NCBI RefSeq assembly: GCF_002776525.5
Contig: NC_045436.1
Location: forward strand, 5,929,918-5,993,917
Reading direction: 5' to 3'
Source of the DNA: Piliocolobus tephrosceles
Taxonomy: Eukaryota > Chordata > Mammalia > Primates > Cercopithecidae
DNA: 64,000 nt
Each line of letters begins with the position of its first letter. The first letter of the stretch is position 1. Position numbers and translations under genes: made by a program. Shown here piece after piece: positions 33,534-44,894 of the stretch. The notes beneath the pieces were generated by a model. It searched no databases, was not told the origin of the DNA, and saw only the letters and a program-made list of their open reading frames with translations.

Positions 33534-34224
33534 TCACCTCTTAAGCCTTGTTCCCAAGCTCCGATTTTGGTAACTGCCCAGGAAATCGGGCTCCTCCTGG
33601 GCCTGGGACTCTTGCCAATTTCCCCGCTTGGCCCTAAATTGTCCCTCTCCTGTCTCTAGTTTGATGCTTGGAATCTGCTAGCCCCTGCAAGACTGTGTTC
33701 ATGCCCAGAGTTAACTAGTTATCTAAGGGCCTGGAGATTGCCACACCTGCTGTAAACTGCTTGCCAGCTCTAAATGTAACCTAAACTCCCATGAGGCAGG
33801 AGCCAGAGCCAGAAACCAGGCACTCAGCAGAATTCTATTCCCTCCACCCGGGCCCCAACATGGACTTCGGGCTCCTGTTCCAGCATCTGACACACCACAG
33901 GCTTTAGCTTACTTTGGCTCAGAGTTGACACTTCTGGTTTTAACCCTATTACATGACTGTCTGTATGTTTTGTATTTCTAATCTTCACTTCTAACTCCCA
34001 GGTTCTCTAATAAAGATGACAGCTTGCTCCAATTTTGACATGGTTAGGACAAAGCAGGTACCTGGTACCCTTCCAAGCAGCCACCTCACACCCTTATCGG
34101 CCATCCCTCTTAGCTTCTATCTAGCCATTGTCCGCTGCCACCTAACAGTTACTCTCTCTTCCTGGCTTACAGAACCCTGCTCCTTTAAGCTCTCGGAGGC
34201 CCTTCCCCAGCCCTGACAGAAGAA
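33534..34224. other. unique sequence, no gene seen
   Basis: Single-copy-looking DNA. One 66-residue frame on + (34016-34216) has no recognised family. Confidence 0.4.
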
Positions 34225-34660
34225 TCACAGACTTGTCATGGTAATCTCTTCTTTTGGCCACTGACGGATATAAGAGTGAGCATGTGACTTATTTATGGCT
34301 AACGAAATATAAGAAGTCTTCTGATGGGCGCTTTCTGTTCCAACGTTTTTAAAAAGTTGCCAGGAAAAGACTTTTGTATGGTATGTGCCTTGAATGCAGA
34401 GATGCTAGCTGGAGCTACAGCAACCATCTTGAGATCAAGAGGCAACGACGGAGAATACAGAAGCCAATGTTCTAATGACAGTGAAAGAGAACGATCAATA
34501 AGACCTGAGTCCTTAACAGCATCATTAGGCCACTACTCTGGCTCCTACCTGTTCATCCCCAGGTTTCCTGTTATGTGAGTCAAATAAATTATTATTTATG
34601 TGGGCCAGTATGAATCAATTTTCTGTTACAGGCAACCACACACTGTCCCTGAATAGAACA
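34225..34660 (+). mobile_element. old interspersed repeat, family not named
   Basis: It contains GAGCATGTGACTTATTTATGGC, GCCTTGAATGCAGAGATGC, GGAGCTACAGCAACCATCTTG, GAGGCAAC, then TGTTATGTGAGTCAAATAAA and TTTTCTGTTACAGGCA (fragments). I know this as a common primate interspersed-repeat order (ERVL-MaLR or LINE 3' type) but cannot assign the name. The 84-residue frame inside is not a gene. Confidence 0.45.
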
Positions 34661-35689
34661 GATACCTGAACTGCATAACTTTCTAGGAAGACTGTATTAT
34701 GTTTTGGTGCCTGAAGCTGGGCCAGTCAATATTCCTCCATTTCCTCCTCCTTTCTTCTCCTTCAATCTCTCTCCTCTCCAATTGTCTTTATACCAAAGGT
34801 AATAAGGTAGCATTCTGCACTTAGCTCACACATATGTTTTCTTTTATATACACACTATTTGTAAGGCACATGTGCACACAGTGACATCAGCGAAAATCGT
34901 GGAGTAGGGAATTCCAAGGGCCTGTTCCTGCACAGAAACAGCTAATAAATGGACACAAACTGTCAAAATCAACTTAATCTGAACGCTGGAACCGGTCAAA
35001 GGTTTACAGCAGCCAGGTGAACACAAAAGAAAAACGCAACTGAATTTCAGTAGGAGAGATTTATGGCATTTTAACCTACCCTGGCCCCATGCTCCTCCTA
35101 TCCAGTCCGATTGTGGTCTTGAAGACAGCAACCCACTTTCCTGGTGACAGTTCCTAGTGCTGGAAGGAGAGCAGACCTTGCTTTCAAATAATTGTGTTTC
35201 TTTGAACCTGTCTGGTGTCTCTGAAGGACTGATATAAAGGGCTATAAGTTCTGAATTATTTTTGCAAATTCAGAACTTTCCCTAGGTGGTGAAGTGACTA
35301 CCCAACAAACATTTGTCATTCATTAAAAGCACATGACTTAGTTGCTAACACCTGGGTCAAAGAAATACAAATTGGGGCAAACAACAGATAGCAAAAAAAC
35401 CTAAAAGGAAAGCCTAGGGAGTGCCATACTTTTCCAAATAAGGACTTTGAAAAGTTCCCATGTATTCCTGGGATTCTAAAAGCCGATACACATGCTAAAG
35501 GTAGGGCACATGCTCAGAATAGACCTGAGATGGCCCTAAGCTCTCACTTCTGCCTGACTTTCAGGCTCTGCACAAGCAGGAAGTGAAGGCTAAGGCAGAG
35601 TTGGGAATTGTATGACTGAGTGTTGAAGGCATAACCTAATACACACAGCACACTGGCTCTCTGATTTTTTTTTTTTTTCTTTTTTTGTT
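34661..35689. other. unique sequence, no gene seen
   Basis: Holds a pyrimidine-rich run at 34733-34781 and a T run at 35667-35688 just before the L1 fragment. A 95-residue frame on - (34844-35131) is unrecognised. Confidence 0.4.
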
Positions 35690-36950
35690 CCAGATGTTTG
35701 AGGGAATCTTTGTCAAATTGCTAAGCTAATCAAACATATGCTTCTGTGGACATACATGACAAAGAACACAGAACTTAACAAAATTAGTTTCTAAAAGTCA
35801 CTAAACAAAGAAATAGCAACCACAATAAGCAGGTGCAACAAGTCCTGAGAATCAGAAAGAATATGACTACCCGAGCTGTCACATTATAATATTCAAAACC
35901 CAGCTTCAAAAAAAAATTACAAGGCCTGCAAGAAAGTATGACCCATACTTAAACTGGAAAAAAAGAAAAGATATGAACAGAAACTGTCTCTGAGGAAGCT
36001 ACTGAACTTACTAGGCAAAGATTTTAAATTGACTATTTTAAATACATTGAAATGCTTTAAGAAAAAAATATACAAGCAACTAAAGAAAATCATGAGAATG
36101 ATGTCTCACAAAATAGAGAATATCAATAAACAGGAAGAAATTACAAAAAGAAACCATAAAGAAATTCTGGAGTTGAAAAGTACAATAAGCAAACTTCAGT
36201 GTATAATAGGAGATTTGAAAAGACAGAAGAAAGAATCAGCAAACTTGAAGATAGGTCAATTGAGATTACCCAATCTGAAGAACAAAAATTAAAACATGAA
36301 GAAAAATGAACAGAACCAAAGAGACTTGTGGGACACCATCAAGCACACTAACGTGTGCATAAAGGAGTTCCAAAAAGGGAGGCGAGAGAAAAAGGGGCAA
36401 AACAATATTTGAAGCAATAATGGCCAAGCATGAATCTACACATTCAACAAACTCAACAAACTCCAAGCGTGATAAATTCACACAAGTCCACAACAAGATA
36501 CATTATAATCTAACTGTCAAAATACAAAAAGAGAATCCTGGAAGCAGCAGGAGAAAACAGCCTTCTCACAAGGTATACACGGTAAAATTAACAGTTTATT
36601 TCTCATCAGAAATCATGGAGGCCAGAAGGCCATTGGATGACATGCAAAGTGCTGAAAGAAAACAAACTGTCAATTAAGAATTCTACATTCAGCAAACTAT
36701 CCTTCAAAAATGAAGAAGAAATTAAGGCATTCCAAGATAAACAAAAACTCAAGAGGGTTTGTCACTAGTAGACCTGCCCTACAAAAAAATGCTTCAGGTT
36801 GAAATGAAAAAATACTAGACAATAATTCAATATGCATGAAGAAATAAAGAACATCGTTAGGTACATATAAGTGCTTATAAGTACATATAAGTATACTACA
36901 TAAGTACACACAAAAATCAGTATTAAAGTATATTTGACTATTAACTCCTT
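35690..36950 (+). mobile_element. L1M LINE fragment including ORF1 remnant, sense
   Basis: About 1.26 kb of old L1 sequence. It includes the ORF1-type order GGGACACCATCAAGCACACTAAC, AGGAGTTCCAAAAAGGGAGG, AATAATGGCCAAGC, CTCATCAGAAATCATGGAGG, AAAGTGCTGAAAGAAAACAA and TCCTTCAAAAATGAAGAAG (fragments). Many stops and frameshifts break it. The 85 to 87-residue frames at 36029-36292 and 36420-36677 are leftover pieces. No functional protein. Confidence 0.85.
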
Positions 36951-37179
36951 TTTCTGTAAGATTTAAAAGATAACCACATAATAGTTACAAATCTCTGTCA
37001 ATGGGAACATATTGTATAAAGATGTAATTTTTATATCAATAAAGCACATATGCAGAGGAGAACTGTAAATCTGCAGCAGAATAACAGATCGCATTCCCAA
37101 AGCATTGAATGGTGGATGGTCCCCTAGAGAAAACGTCTCTTTTTGCTGCATCCTCCACACATCGCTTCTCTATTATCTT

Positions 37180-38010
37180 CTTGGCCTTTACAGGTATGTG
37201 AGTTTGCAACTCCCTTGTTCAAAACTGCTGCCAGATTAGCACACTTCTGCTTAGAAGCCTCAAATGGTTCTCTACTTCCAGCAAAAAAAAAATTCAAGCT
37301 TTATGGCCTGGCATCAAAGACCTGGAAGATGTGTTTCTTTTCCATCTTTTTGGCCTCATCTCTAATAATTCCATGCGGTATATTCTATCTTCAAGGTAAA
37401 TTGAACCACTGACCGTTCCTATTTCCATTCTTCCCATGCCATATCCTGCCTGGCTTAAGCTTTTCTGAAGCTTTTCCAGCTCTGGATGGAATGATCTTCC
37501 CCTGCCCTGAAAGTGCACAGTCCATCCATCCCTATCCCTAGTCCTTATTCCCTTTATCCATCCCCTACCCAGAACCACCTCTCCCTCTTCTGGACTCCTG
37601 TACCACTTTAGCTAAACTTCCGTGATCGTACGTATTACTGCCTATTTTGTATTTACCTATGGTGGACATTTCTTATCTCTCCTTTGTAAACTGTTATAGA
37701 GCCACCTCCATGGTTTGGAAAGGTCACCTGACTGTGAATCGAAGGAACTGTGCTACAGGCAGCCTTGGGGAGACCACTGTGTTTTCTGTTTTAGTTTCAT
37801 CAGGAATAAAATGGAACAAACATCTGCTTCATGAGATTCTTATGAGAACATAATGATGTTATTTGTAATCTGTAAAGTACTGGGCACATGTGAAATAACG
37901 TTTTAGCCTTGGGGTCAGAGTCCATGTTTTAGTCAACTTGGTGTGTCTAACAAAATACTCAAGACACAGTAGGTGAAGTGCTCAATACATTTTTGTAAAA
38001 TGAATGAACA
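37180..38010 (+). mobile_element. L2 LINE split by a MIR
   Basis: Left part 37180-37695 runs through GCCTCAAATGGTTCTC, TTTATGGCCTGGCATCAAAG and ATTTCTTATCTCTCCTTTGTAAACTG. Right part 37906-38010 gives TTGGGGTCAGAGTCCATG, then GTGCTCAATACATTTTTGTAAAATGAATGA. Together they form one sense L2 3' end with the MIR at 37696-37905 inside. Confidence 0.65.
37696..37905 (+). mobile_element. MIR SINE, sense, inside an L2
   Basis: ACCTCCATGGTTTGGAAAGGTCACCTGAC, then TTTTAGTTTCATCAGGAATAAAATGG and GTAATCTGTAAAGTACTGGGCAC (fragments) gives the MIR order. It interrupts the L2 exactly between TTTGTAAACTGT and the CAGAGTCCATG block. Confidence 0.65.
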
Positions 38011-39112
38011 TGCTAACTCCTTGGTGAGATGAAGCTGAATCATTTAAACCAATCTACAGGCATTTTCATTAATAGAGTCCCATCTACAGTCTCTCCTGGA
38101 GGTAAATAATGAAAGAATTTTTTAAACAATTGCAATTAAATGATTCACCTTGAGTTTTAACACAATGGCTTATTTTACTACTAACACGACTTTTTTGGTA
38201 TCCCTGAGGTAAAAATTTTCTGAACTCAGGGCTATTTTTTCACAGTTCACACAATTTGACAACCAAATTGTCAAAAGTAAGAGAAAAAGAGGTGACTCCA
38301 TTTAGTAAAGCAAAACGATACCGTTTTTATTTTTTAAAATATTTTTAATACAAAAGGATTAAGTGAGTAAAACTGATAATGTTATAGTAAAATAAATCAA
38401 CGCTCACCATGGTTTCACTCAGCTACAAATGTCAGGCAACCTAAAGAGACAAATGAGCTCTCAGGTTTGTTTTTCTAGGAAAACAATTGTTGCTTTCCTG
38501 AAGACGTTTCTCAGTACCAAAATATTCAACGGCACCATGGGAATTCTCTAAGACAGTGTTAAGGGATGAAGGAAAAACATGGCTGCCATCCTCACATTCT
38601 ACGTGCGACGGGGTGTCCCTTTTCCAGAGATTTACATTCCAGAATACCAACAAATACAAACTCATCAAACTGAAAAATAATTTTGGTTTTTTTAAAAAAC
38701 AGTTATTAGATTGCTTTTAAAAAGATCAGAAATTCGGATTGGGTAGAAGAACACTGGGTATAGATGCAATTAAAGAAGTAAACATTAAAAAAAAGTAAAC
38801 ATAATGTCTTCTGAGAATTTTACACCTACACTACATAAACTGATTTATGTATAAAAAATTAAGTAGGTAAAAGCAAAAGTACAGAACTCTGGGTCAACTA
38901 TAATCACAATTATTATAAGATACAGTGACGTATGAAGAAAAGAATATGGATTATGGAATTAAAGACGAGTTTCTCATCCTTTTGAAATGTTCTTTTATGT
39001 TATTACCTTTATAATAACTAAAACTCAAAGAAGAAAAAAAAAGCCGAGAGTTATTTTTTTTGCTAAAATCAGAAAAAATCAAACCAATATTTCATCATAT
39101 GTGCAAATTATA
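38011..39112. other. unique AT-rich sequence, no gene seen
   Basis: About 1.1 kb with no repeat I can name. A 75-residue frame on - at 38441-38668 and a 76-residue frame on + at 38987-39217 are unrecognised. Confidence 0.45.
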
Positions 39113-39303
39113 TGGAATTCGAATTTTGGCATGCACAGAGCTTTACTGGAACACAGCCACGCTCATGCGATTTCCATAACGTCCCTGGCTGCTTTTGTGC
39201 CACAGCAGCAGAGCTGAGTAGTGGTGACAGAGACCATATGGCCACAGAGCCGAAAGTATACACTATGTAGCCCTCTGTGGAAAAAGTTTGCCAACTCCTG
39301 ATC
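39113..39303 (-). mobile_element. hAT-Charlie non-autonomous DNA transposon
   Basis: TTTACTGGAACACAGCCACG, GACAGAGACCATATGGCC, AGCCCTCTGTGGAAAAAG and TTTGCCAACTCCTG at the right edge match the antisense of the common primate hAT element whose terminus reads CAGGGGTCGGCAAACT. The left terminus is missing or decayed. Confidence 0.65.
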
Positions 39304-39595
39304 TAAAGTTCAGTGCCCATGAAGGTACACGATGTTTCTGTCTACACATGTGGCTGAACAAGTCTAAAAATTGAGTGGAAATATACAGTACGTAAGTACA
39401 AAAATGATTTCATCTTCTATTTCGGTGTTTTTCACACTGAGTTCTGAGGCGTCCTACGGGTCAGGGTGATGTCTCTTTGTGAGCTGTGTGGCCGAGGTTC
39501 TGAGACTCTTCTCCTTCCTTCCAAAAAGAGTCATTCTGCTTTTATCCTTATAGATTGGGATACCACGTGCAAGTTTATTTTAAAAACATTTTTCT

Positions 39596-39907
39596 TTTTT
39601 TCTTTCTTTTTTTTTTTTTTTTTTTTGAGATGGAGTCTTGCTCTGTCTCCCAGGCTGGAGTGCAGTGGTGCCATCCTTGGCTCACTACAACCTCTGCCTC
39701 CCAGGTTCAAGCAATTCTCTACCTCAGCCTCCCGAGTAGCTGGGATTACAGGCACCTGCCACTATGCTCGGCTACTTTTTGTATTTTTTAGTAGAGATGG
39801 GGTTTCACCATCTTAGCCAGGCTGGTCTTGAACTCCTGACCTCGTGATCTACCTGCCTCGGCCTCCCAAAGTGCTGGGATTACAGGCGTGAGCCACCGCA
39901 CCCGGCC
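39596..39907 (-). mobile_element. Alu SINE (AluS-like), antisense
   Basis: A long T run, then the full antisense dimer ending GCCACCGCACCCGGCC. A short AACATTTTT duplication (about 39585 and 39912) flanks it. Open frames over it are Alu translations. Confidence 0.96.
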
Positions 39908-41255
39908 TGAATAACATTTTTATTTCAAAACACAAAAGAGTTTAAAACCCACTGTGACCTATTTTATCTATGAGAGATGACTGCAGTGTCAAGCAAGTTT
40001 CAAAGGCCATGTATGAAAAGGAACCATTATGAACCTAAAACCACACAAAACCGGACTGAAAACCAATCAGCCCTATTTGCTGAGCACTATGTCGTGAAAT
40101 GAAACACAGGCAGCCACCATGGTGTACGAGGACTTGAGCGTTCTCACAGAGCACCTTCCTCCACCATAGCTTAACCCCGTGTGCACACAGCCCTGCTGTA
40201 CACTTTATTAAATCTATAAAATTACAGAGCAATTTGGCTCACATTCCTGTATTATTGCCACACACCCATTTTCCTGGAGTTAGCGAAATCAAAAACTAAA
40301 GAAACTACAAACAGGGTGGTAGAGTACCTATAATTTATTTTTATAACTAATGAGCCATTAACAGGTACTTCAGGAGGTAATTAAAGGGAAATTGATAGGA
40401 GCTGACTGTGAGGCTTGAAGTTGTCATGTTTGCTTTTTTAGTAAAGCAATAGTCTTCTATACTCCATTCAAAGCATCTGAAAAATTAGTTTAGCCACGTC
40501 GTATGGAACTAGTAAACTGATATAGACTAGGTTCCATCTAAAAACACGGCTCTAAGACATTCCTACAAAGACTGAGTTTTGCTGAATGCCTGGGCAGCCA
40601 GTAAGAAGACTGGCCTCTTCAACACTCAGATCAGGAAAGGTGGTAAGAGCTACTAGGGAAATGGGGAATTACCTGTGTGTTACATTTTAATGAATATATG
40701 TTGTAATGAGCATGAAAGGATCAAGTGGCTTCATTATCCATCTAACTTTCCTTACAGAGATTATATGAGGAAATTCGTGACTTAAGCCACACACTGGCAA
40801 GAACACAGCCCTTGCTGAAAGTAATGCCAATATTCAGAATTCCACAGTCAAGTTTTTTTCCCCATATAAATGACTCTTTGAAATTGTATGACTCTATGGG
40901 AAAATTAAATTCCCACCATAAGTATTTACCTTGCCCACTATTTTCCAATATCTTGATTATGCAAAGCCAACTCTGTATTTGTTTTCATCGTTCATCCAAT
41001 AAGAAATTCCTAAAACAAGAGTTGCTCCCTATAATCATCTGGTATATATTTTGGAATGCCTTAATTAGTTGTGTATTTTTTTCTGCCTCTGTTTTCTCAA
41101 CTTCTTACCTATTCTAAAAAGTTGTTTTAAATGTTCAAAAATAGTGAGCAAGGCAACTTACAAATGAACCTCATTTTAAAATAAGAAGCAGGCTGGGCAC
41201 AAGAGATTAAGGAAGAAATCGCATGCTACCAAGGGTTCTGATTATTTCATAATAC
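39908..41255. other. unique sequence, no gene seen
   Basis: 1.35 kb, AT-rich, without a recognised repeat. A 101-residue frame on + at 40812-41117 has no recognisable family. Confidence 0.45.
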
Positions 41256-41516
41256 TAAGGCACAGCACAGTGGCTCAAGCCTGTAATCCCAGAACTTTGG
41301 GAGGCTGAGGAGAGAGGATCTTTTGGGGTCAAGACCAGCCTAGGTAACCTCAAAAGCTCCTATCTCTCTAAAAATAAAAAAATGATAGTAATTAGCCTGG
41401 TATGGTGCCATGCACCTGTAGTACTAGCTACTCAGGACGCTAAGGCTCCAGTAGGCTATGATCGCACCTCATACTCAAGCCTAAGCAACACAGCTAGCAC
41501 CTGTCTCTTAAAAAGT
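41256..41516 (+). mobile_element. old AluJ-like SINE
   Basis: A highly diverged sense Alu with lost CpGs and small deletions. The arms are recognised from CAGTGGCTCAAGCCTGTAAT, TCAAGACCAGCCTAGG and CACCTGTAGTACTAGCTACT. Confidence 0.88.
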
Positions 41517-41543
41517 AAATACATACATACATACATACATACA
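41517..41543 (+). repeat. (CATA)n microsatellite
   Basis: About six to seven CATA units in the tail of the upstream old Alu, directly before the next Alu. Confidence 0.95.
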
Positions 41544-41555
41544 ATGATCAAAACT

Positions 41556-41842
41556 GAGCCCGGTGTGGTGACTCACGCCTGTAATCCCAGCACTTTGGGA
41601 GGTCGAGGTGGGCGGATCATTTGAGCCCAGGAATTTGAGACCAGCCTGGGCAACATGGTGAAACCCCATCTCTACTAAAAATACAAAAAATCAGCCAGAT
41701 GCGGTGGTGTGCACCTGCAATCCCAGCTACTCAGGAGGCTGAGGTGGGAGGATTGCTTGAGCCCAGGAGGCGGAGACTGCATTGAGCTGAGATCCCGCCA
41801 CAGCACTCCAGCCTGGGCAATAGAGACCCCATCTCAAAAAAA
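41556..41842 (+). mobile_element. Alu SINE (AluS-like)
   Basis: Full sense dimer 12 bp after the (CATA)n of the older Alu, giving a head-to-tail Alu pair. It ends CCCATCTCAAAAAAAATAA. Confidence 0.96.
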
Positions 41843-43014
41843 ATAACAGAGTACAATGGTTGAAACTCTCTCCCACAGATTCAGTGTGCAGTGTCTCTAA
41901 GAACATACTAACCACATCACTGAACTTGTTTTGCAGTCAGGTAAATAGATTAAGACCAAGTCTCAAGCCACTGAAGAGGGGCTCTGGCAAGCCTAAAATA
42001 TGCAAATGAGCTAAGCTTCGGAGTATGAGAATTATGAGAATTGCCATTAAAACTGTTACTTGTGTTACAATCATCCTAAAAGGATTTCCAGGAGGCCAAC
42101 GGGAAAACATGGCAATTTTATGCAGTCAAAATACAGCAAACGACCACTGCCACACACACTCAGCCCACACACTTACACACAAACACAAATGGACAGAAAA
42201 CCTCTGGGTGCCGTTGAGTGTGGCAGGAAAGCGTCACCAGTTTATCTGCAGTGATGAGGGGGCTACGTCAGACAGCTTCTACTGTTCTTCGCTTGCCCCC
42301 TGGTGGCCAACCACTTAAAGAAGGGGGCGGAAATTACCAAGAGAATTCCTCCTTCAGAGAACAGGAACTGACTGCAAAAGTGCATGGACAAAGAAAAGAC
42401 GTTTGAAGCAGAACCCACAGTTGTACAAATGGGTTAAGAATCATTATTTTGAATAATCCATCCACTCTCAAAAATTCAGCCTTTCAGACACATTGTCTAT
42501 TTGTAACGATGAGGTATTAGATCATTCCAATCTAAATACAAAAGACTTGATTCCAAAAGTTACATTATCAATTTTGTTTTTACAACAAAGTGGACAAAAA
42601 CTACACAGCTTACATATTTTGGCATCCCCTTTTCCCCTAGTTCTTGCCCCCACAACCAACACACACACACACGCACTCCACGAAAAACAAAGACATCCTT
42701 GCACACTGAGCCTTCACAGATCACAGGCCTTTGTGTTACTGGAAGGCAACATTTTACAAAAGGAAAAACAAACAAAACCCTTAGAGTGTTGGCCAAAACT
42801 CGCTACAGACTCAGTATCAACAATATTTGGGAATCCGAAAGTTTATCATTTCATAATTCATGTTTAAAAGTTATATGGATTCTTTACTCATGCAATCTGC
42901 GTAATATTACGTGCCACGTCACCATATGTAACTTATGGGAACCAAAACAACTCACATATATTTCAAATTCTTTCCATTACTAATTAATAGAAATTATCAG
43001 AATGCTCGAAAAAG
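41843..43014. other. unique sequence carrying a CTCF-type motif
   Basis: 1.17 kb without a named repeat. It contains an octamer-like ATGCAAAT at 42000-42007 and the CTCF-type motif at 42291-42309. Frames of 97 and 124 residues on + at 42025-42318 and 42493-42867 have no recognisable product. Confidence 0.45.
42291..42309 (-). promoter_or_regulatory. near-consensus CTCF binding motif
   Basis: On the minus strand it reads TGGCCACCAGGGGGCAAGC. The first 15 bases equal the optimum of the known CTCF matrix (TGGCCACCAGGGGGC); only the last bases differ. Occupancy cannot be told from sequence. Motif orientation is minus. Confidence 0.7.
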
Positions 43015-43185
43015 AACATGAAATGCAAAGTCAAGAGGACACAGTTCGCGTTCTGGCCTCATTCACTCACTGTTACCTTGCCCTGTAGACTTGCACACGG
43101 TCACTGTAACTTTCTCAACTGCAAAATTAGGGACTTGCATGGAGAAATCCCCTCAGGTTTCCTGTAGTGCTAATGTTGGTTGTTA
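43015..43185 (+). mobile_element. MIR SINE, sense
   Basis: AAAGTCAAGAGGACACAG, TTCTGGCCTCATTCACTCACTG, CACACGGTCACTGTAACTTTC and TCAACTGCAAAATTAGGG (fragments) follow the MIR order with moderate divergence. Confidence 0.75.
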
Positions 43186-43539
43186 TAAAAGAAACAGCAG
43201 ATGAGCCACAACTTTCCATGTCCCTCGTTCATGGTGCCCTCAAGTGGTTCAGAGTAAAAATAAACTTTTGTTGTGTGTTTTAATTCTTACCTATATGTAG
43301 GAGAACGTTAAAGTCAGTGGTACCTGAACTTTTCGAATCAGTATGATGGTTAATTTTATGTGCCAACTTGGCTAGGTCACAGTACCCACATATTTGATCT
43401 GACAGCTAGATGTCTAGATGTCTCTGTGACTGTCTTTCAGATGATAATAACACTTAGCCAGTAGACTGTGAATAAAGCAAATTACCTTCCATGATATGGG
43501 TGACCCTTGTCCAATCAAAGGCCTTAAGAGAAAAAGACT

Positions 43540-43834
43540 GGCTGGATGCGGTGGCTCACGCCTGTAATCCCCAGCACTTTGGGAGGCTGAGGCGGGTGGA
43601 TTACCTGAGGTCAGAAATTCGAGACCAGCCTGGCCAACATGGCAAGACCCTGTCTCTACGAAAAATACAAAAATTAGCTGAGCGCGGTGGTGAGCGCCTA
43701 TAATCCCAGCTACTCGGGAGGCTGAGGCAGGAGAATCGCTTGAACCAGGGAGGCGGAGGTTGCAGTGGGCCCAGATCGCGCCATTGCACTCCAGCCTGGC
43801 AACAAGAACGAAACTCCATCTCAAAAAAAAAAAA
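43540..43834 (+). mobile_element. Alu SINE (AluS-like), inside the LTR
   Basis: Full-length sense Alu. AAAAAGACTG precedes it and AAAAAAGACTG follows it, giving a target duplication. It interrupts the MLT2 LTR. Confidence 0.97.
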
Positions 43835-43937
43835 AAGACTGACTTCCTCATGGAGGAAGAAGGAACTTTGCTAGCTGATCACCTTTGGACTGGATCTTCA
43901 GCACCGACGCTTCCCTGGGTCTCCAGCCTGGCCAGCT

Positions 43938-43990
43938 GTGTGTGTGTGTGTGTGTGTGCGTGCGCATATGTGTGTGTGTGTGTGTGCATA
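43938..43990 (+). repeat. (TG)n microsatellite
   Basis: A TG run with a GCGTGCGCATA interruption, lying inside the 3' part of the LTR. It has Z-DNA-forming composition. The repeated CVCVC peptides in this area come from it. Confidence 0.96.
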
Positions 43991-44038
43991 CACACATCTT
44001 ACTACATCTTATTGGTTCTCTTTCTCTGGCTAGTACAA

Positions 44039-44894
44039 TCAGTGATTCTCAAATGCTTACCAGAAACCGCTCATATATACCTCTCTCCAAAGTGAAGACT
44101 GCTGCAAGAAATGAGACTCACTGGTGATGAGTGTGTAACCACATGGAGAAGGTGGAGGCAGAACAAAGGCTTGAGAGTCAGTCTTGTATATAACTAAACA
44201 AGGCACACTCTCTTCAACAGTCAGTCTCCACCCATCCACAGTGGGTGCCCCAAAGGTGGGGGCTGCAGAGAGAGGCCAAACCCCCGGAATGGGAAGCACA
44301 GTTCTGAGCAAGAGCATTCCTGTGCTGCTTTAAGGACATGGGGGCCAACACCCTGGCAGGGCTGTGGCAAAACTCTCACAAAGTAATCTGGCCATTTGTG
44401 ATAAGCACCTTGATTTGCTCATATCATTGATGTAGTAGTTTCATTTTTATGTAAATAACAGATTTATCAACAAAGATTTATATAAATATGTTCATCTCAA
44501 TGTAATTTATAATAAATCTCAAAATGATCTAAAAGTAATGAAATAATAAATCGAGATATACCCATCAATGTATTGTTTATGGTCATTAAAAATATTTGAA
44601 ATATTTTATGTATTTATTTATGCAATAAATTTCATTTATTTAAATATTTCAGTAAGTTTATTGACTATATTTAAATATATCAATAAATTAATAATAAATT
44701 AAATACTAAACATCTATTTAGTCAATACATGTATTGAAATATGTAAAGAGAAAAAAGGAGATAAATGTAACATATTTTTACTGTAAAAATTATCACTAAA
44801 TGTAAAAGTGATGATTTTCTGTTTTAAGTATTTTTCTACCTGAACCACAATGAATATGTGCTGTTTCAGAACTCAAAGTAAAATTTTTCTAAAA
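44039..44894. other. unique sequence ending in AT-rich low-complexity DNA
   Basis: 44420-44880 is strongly AT-rich, with many AATATTTAAAT and ATTTATTTA runs and short inverted repeats. No exon or named repeat. Confidence 0.6.

Larger units (their letters stand above)
43344..44038 (+). mobile_element. MLT2-type ERVL solitary LTR, split by an Alu
   Basis: It starts TGATGGTTAATTTTATGTGCC and continues CAGTAGACTGTGAATAAAGC, GGTGACCCTTGTCCAATCAAAGGCC. After the Alu it resumes with GGATCTTCAGCACC and CCTGGGTCTCCAGCC and ends TATTGGTTCTCTTTCTCTGGC. This is the order of an MLT2 LTR of the endogenous ERVL group. No internal viral genes are present. Confidence 0.8.

Noticed and set aside
36029..36677. 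Lysine-rich frames of 85 to 87 residues
   Set aside because: They lie in the L1M fragment and are remnants of L1 ORF1 broken by stops and frameshifts.
43219..43249. Second CTCF site (GTGCCCTCAAGTGG)
   Set aside because: Core positions depart from the optimum (CCACTTGAGGGC), so the match is much weaker than the one at 42291-42309.
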